A DNA stretch of 5,990 nt from an uncultured Micavibrio sp. (GTDB taxonomy: Bacteria; Pseudomonadota; Alphaproteobacteria; Micavibrionales; UBA1664), in assembly GCA_913057885.1 (NCBI GenBank), contig CAJXOI010000057.1:1-5990 (forward strand). The letters are read 5' to 3'. Under the pieces are notes generated by a model. That model was not told the origin of the DNA and did no database searches. It saw only the letters and a program-made list of their open reading frames with translations. This document shows, one piece after another, positions 4,890-5,990 of the stretch. The translations under genes were made by a program, and so were the position numbers. How positions within the stretch are numbered: position 1 is the first letter of the stretch; each line of letters opens with the position of its first letter.

Positions 4890-5990
4890 TTATGATTTAG
4901 CCATTTGCCTTAAAACATAATGCAAAATCCCACCCGCGCGGAAATAATCGACCTCGTCAGCCGTATCAAGACGCACCATCAACGTAACATCTTTGGTCGC
5001 ACCGTCAGGATAGGTAATGGTCATCTGAGCATCTTGACGTGGGCTTAATTCACCATCAACACCCGTAATATCAAAAGTTTCTTCACCTGTGAGTTTCAAA
5101 GATTGGCGCGTATCTCCGTCTTTGAATTGTAATGGCAAAACACCCATACCAACAAGATTTGAGCGGTGAATTCTCTCAAATGATTCGACGATCACAGCCT
5201 GAACACCCAAAAGGCGAGTTCCCTTTGCCGCCCAATCACGGGATGACCCCGTTCCATATTCCTTACCGGCAATCACAACCAACGGCGTGCTCTTCGCCTG
5301 ATATTTCATAGCCGTATCGTATATTGGCATTTCCTCTCCATCAGGGATGTAACGTGTTATACCGCCTTCAACATCGTTCAACATTTCATTTTTAATACGA
5401 ATATTGGCGAATGTTCCGCGCATCATAACCTCGTGATTACCACGACGGGATCCATAAGAGTTAAAATCCTTTATCGGGACTTGGCGTGCCATCAAATATT
5501 CACCGGCTGGAGAGTCCCCCTTAATCGCACCCGCAGGTGAAATATGATCTGTGGTTGTTGAATCCCCCAACATTGCCAACATACGCGCGCCTTTTATATT
5601 TCCACCATGGGCGCCGTCCAATGTCATCCCTTCGAAAAAAGGTGGGTTTTGAATATAAGTCGAGGCCGTTGACCATTCATATGTTTTGCCTTTTGCACTG
5701 GCAATGCGCTGCCATTCCTCTGTACCATCAAATACATTCGCATAGCGCGATTTGAACATTTCGGGCGTTAAAGCTTTTTCAACTTCGGCCTGAATTTCGG
5801 CATTGGATGGCCAAATGTCTTTCAGATAAACATCATTTCCGTCTTTGTCCTGTCCCAAGGCATCTTTGTATATATCAATTTTCATTGATCCTGCCAAAGC
5901 ATAGGCCACGACCAGCGGCGGCGAGGCCAGATAGTTTGCCTTTGTATGCGGGTTGACGCGCCCTTCGAAATTACGATTTCCCGATAATAC
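4890..5990 (-). CDS. acnA: Aconitate hydratase A, C-terminal part, 5' end beyond the window
   Basis: The frame is open from the window edge to TAA at 4890-4892, giving 366 residues of an enzyme usually near 890 long. The visible part starts in [13 protein letters not shown], a signature of the aconitase core after the cysteine ligands, then [12 protein letters not shown]. It continues with [13 protein letters not shown] (fragment residues 142-154), [20 protein letters not shown] (179-198), and the swivel-domain [13 protein letters not shown] (245-257) with the active-site SRD, then [20 protein letters not shown]. Aconitase isomerises citrate and isocitrate in the TCA cycle in the cytoplasm using a [4Fe-4S] cluster whose ligands lie off-window. 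The order of motifs and the [17 protein letters not shown]-terminus fit the AcnA/IRP1 type rather than AcnB. A GTG at 5909 is internal, not a start. No frameshift is seen. The exported-protein gene follows 60 nt downstream. Confidence 0.97.
   Translation of the reverse strand, partial: VLSGNRNFEGRVNPHTKANYLASPPLVVAYALAGSMKIDIYKDALGQDKDGNDVYLKDIWPSNAEIQAEVEKALTPEMFKSRYANVFDGTEEWQRIASAKGKTYEWSTASTYIQNPPFFEGMTLDGAHGGNIKGARMLAMLGDSTTTDHISPAGAIKGDSPAGEYLMARQVPIKDFNSYGSRRGNHEVMMRGTFANIRIKNEMLNDVEGGITRYIPDGEEMPIYDTAMKYQAKSTPLVVIAGKEYGTGSSRDWAAKGTRLLGVQAVIVESFERIHRSNLVGMGVLPLQFKDGDTRQSLKLTGEETFDITGVDGELSPRQDAQMTITYPDGATKDVTLMVRLDTADEVDYFRAGGILHYVLRQMAKS

Noticed and set aside
5907..5909. GTG as a start of the aconitase
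   Set aside because: The frame continues upstream with recognisable aconitase sequence (SGNRNFEG...) to the window edge, so this is an internal valine codon.

Overview
The window looks like chromosomal DNA of a Gram-negative bacterium, most likely an alphaproteobacterium of moderate-to-low GC. The flanks support this: the C-terminal end of LepA (EF-4) on the left and the C-terminal 366 residues of an AcnA-type aconitase on the right, the latter with typical proteobacterial motifs. A CheZ-type phosphatase in the middle implies a motile, chemotactic cell. The exact order is an inference; nothing here fixes it.

Layout. Positions 1-149 (+) are the last 48 codons of lepA. Facing it, only 2 nt away, is a leftward pair: a 108-residue unknown protein (1013-1339) followed 39 nt later by a 273-residue protein with an HExxH zinc-protease-like motif (152-973). 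A 76-nt divergent intergenic region (1340-1415) separates this pair from a rightward series: cheZ-like (1416-2021), an unrecognised acidic, Met-rich 203-residue protein (2109-2720), and two tandem, overlapping paralogous genes of unrecognised family (2777-3664 and 3657-4529), here called A and B. A short exported protein (4524-4829, -) lies tail-to-tail with B, their stop codons sharing one palindromic TCATGA. It sits 60 nt downstream of acnA (4890 to beyond 5990, -) and may be read through from it.

How the genes may work together. The only pathway-level assignment is CheZ: it dephosphorylates CheY-P, and its C-terminal tail closely resembles the CheY-binding peptides of CheZ and FliM. No other chemotaxis gene is visible, so this is an orphan cheZ locus. 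The rightward genes after it (unknown, A, B) could share transcription with it, but gaps of 87 and 56 nt leave this open. Only A and B are clearly coupled, by an 8-nt overlap with a good ribosome binding site for B inside the end of A. The A/B pair is the most interesting unexplained item: two colinear proteins of about 290 residues with three strongly conserved blocks, which I cannot assign to a family.

There are no RNA genes, insertion sequences, CRISPR arrays or integration signs that I can see, and no gene-free stretch over 300 bases.
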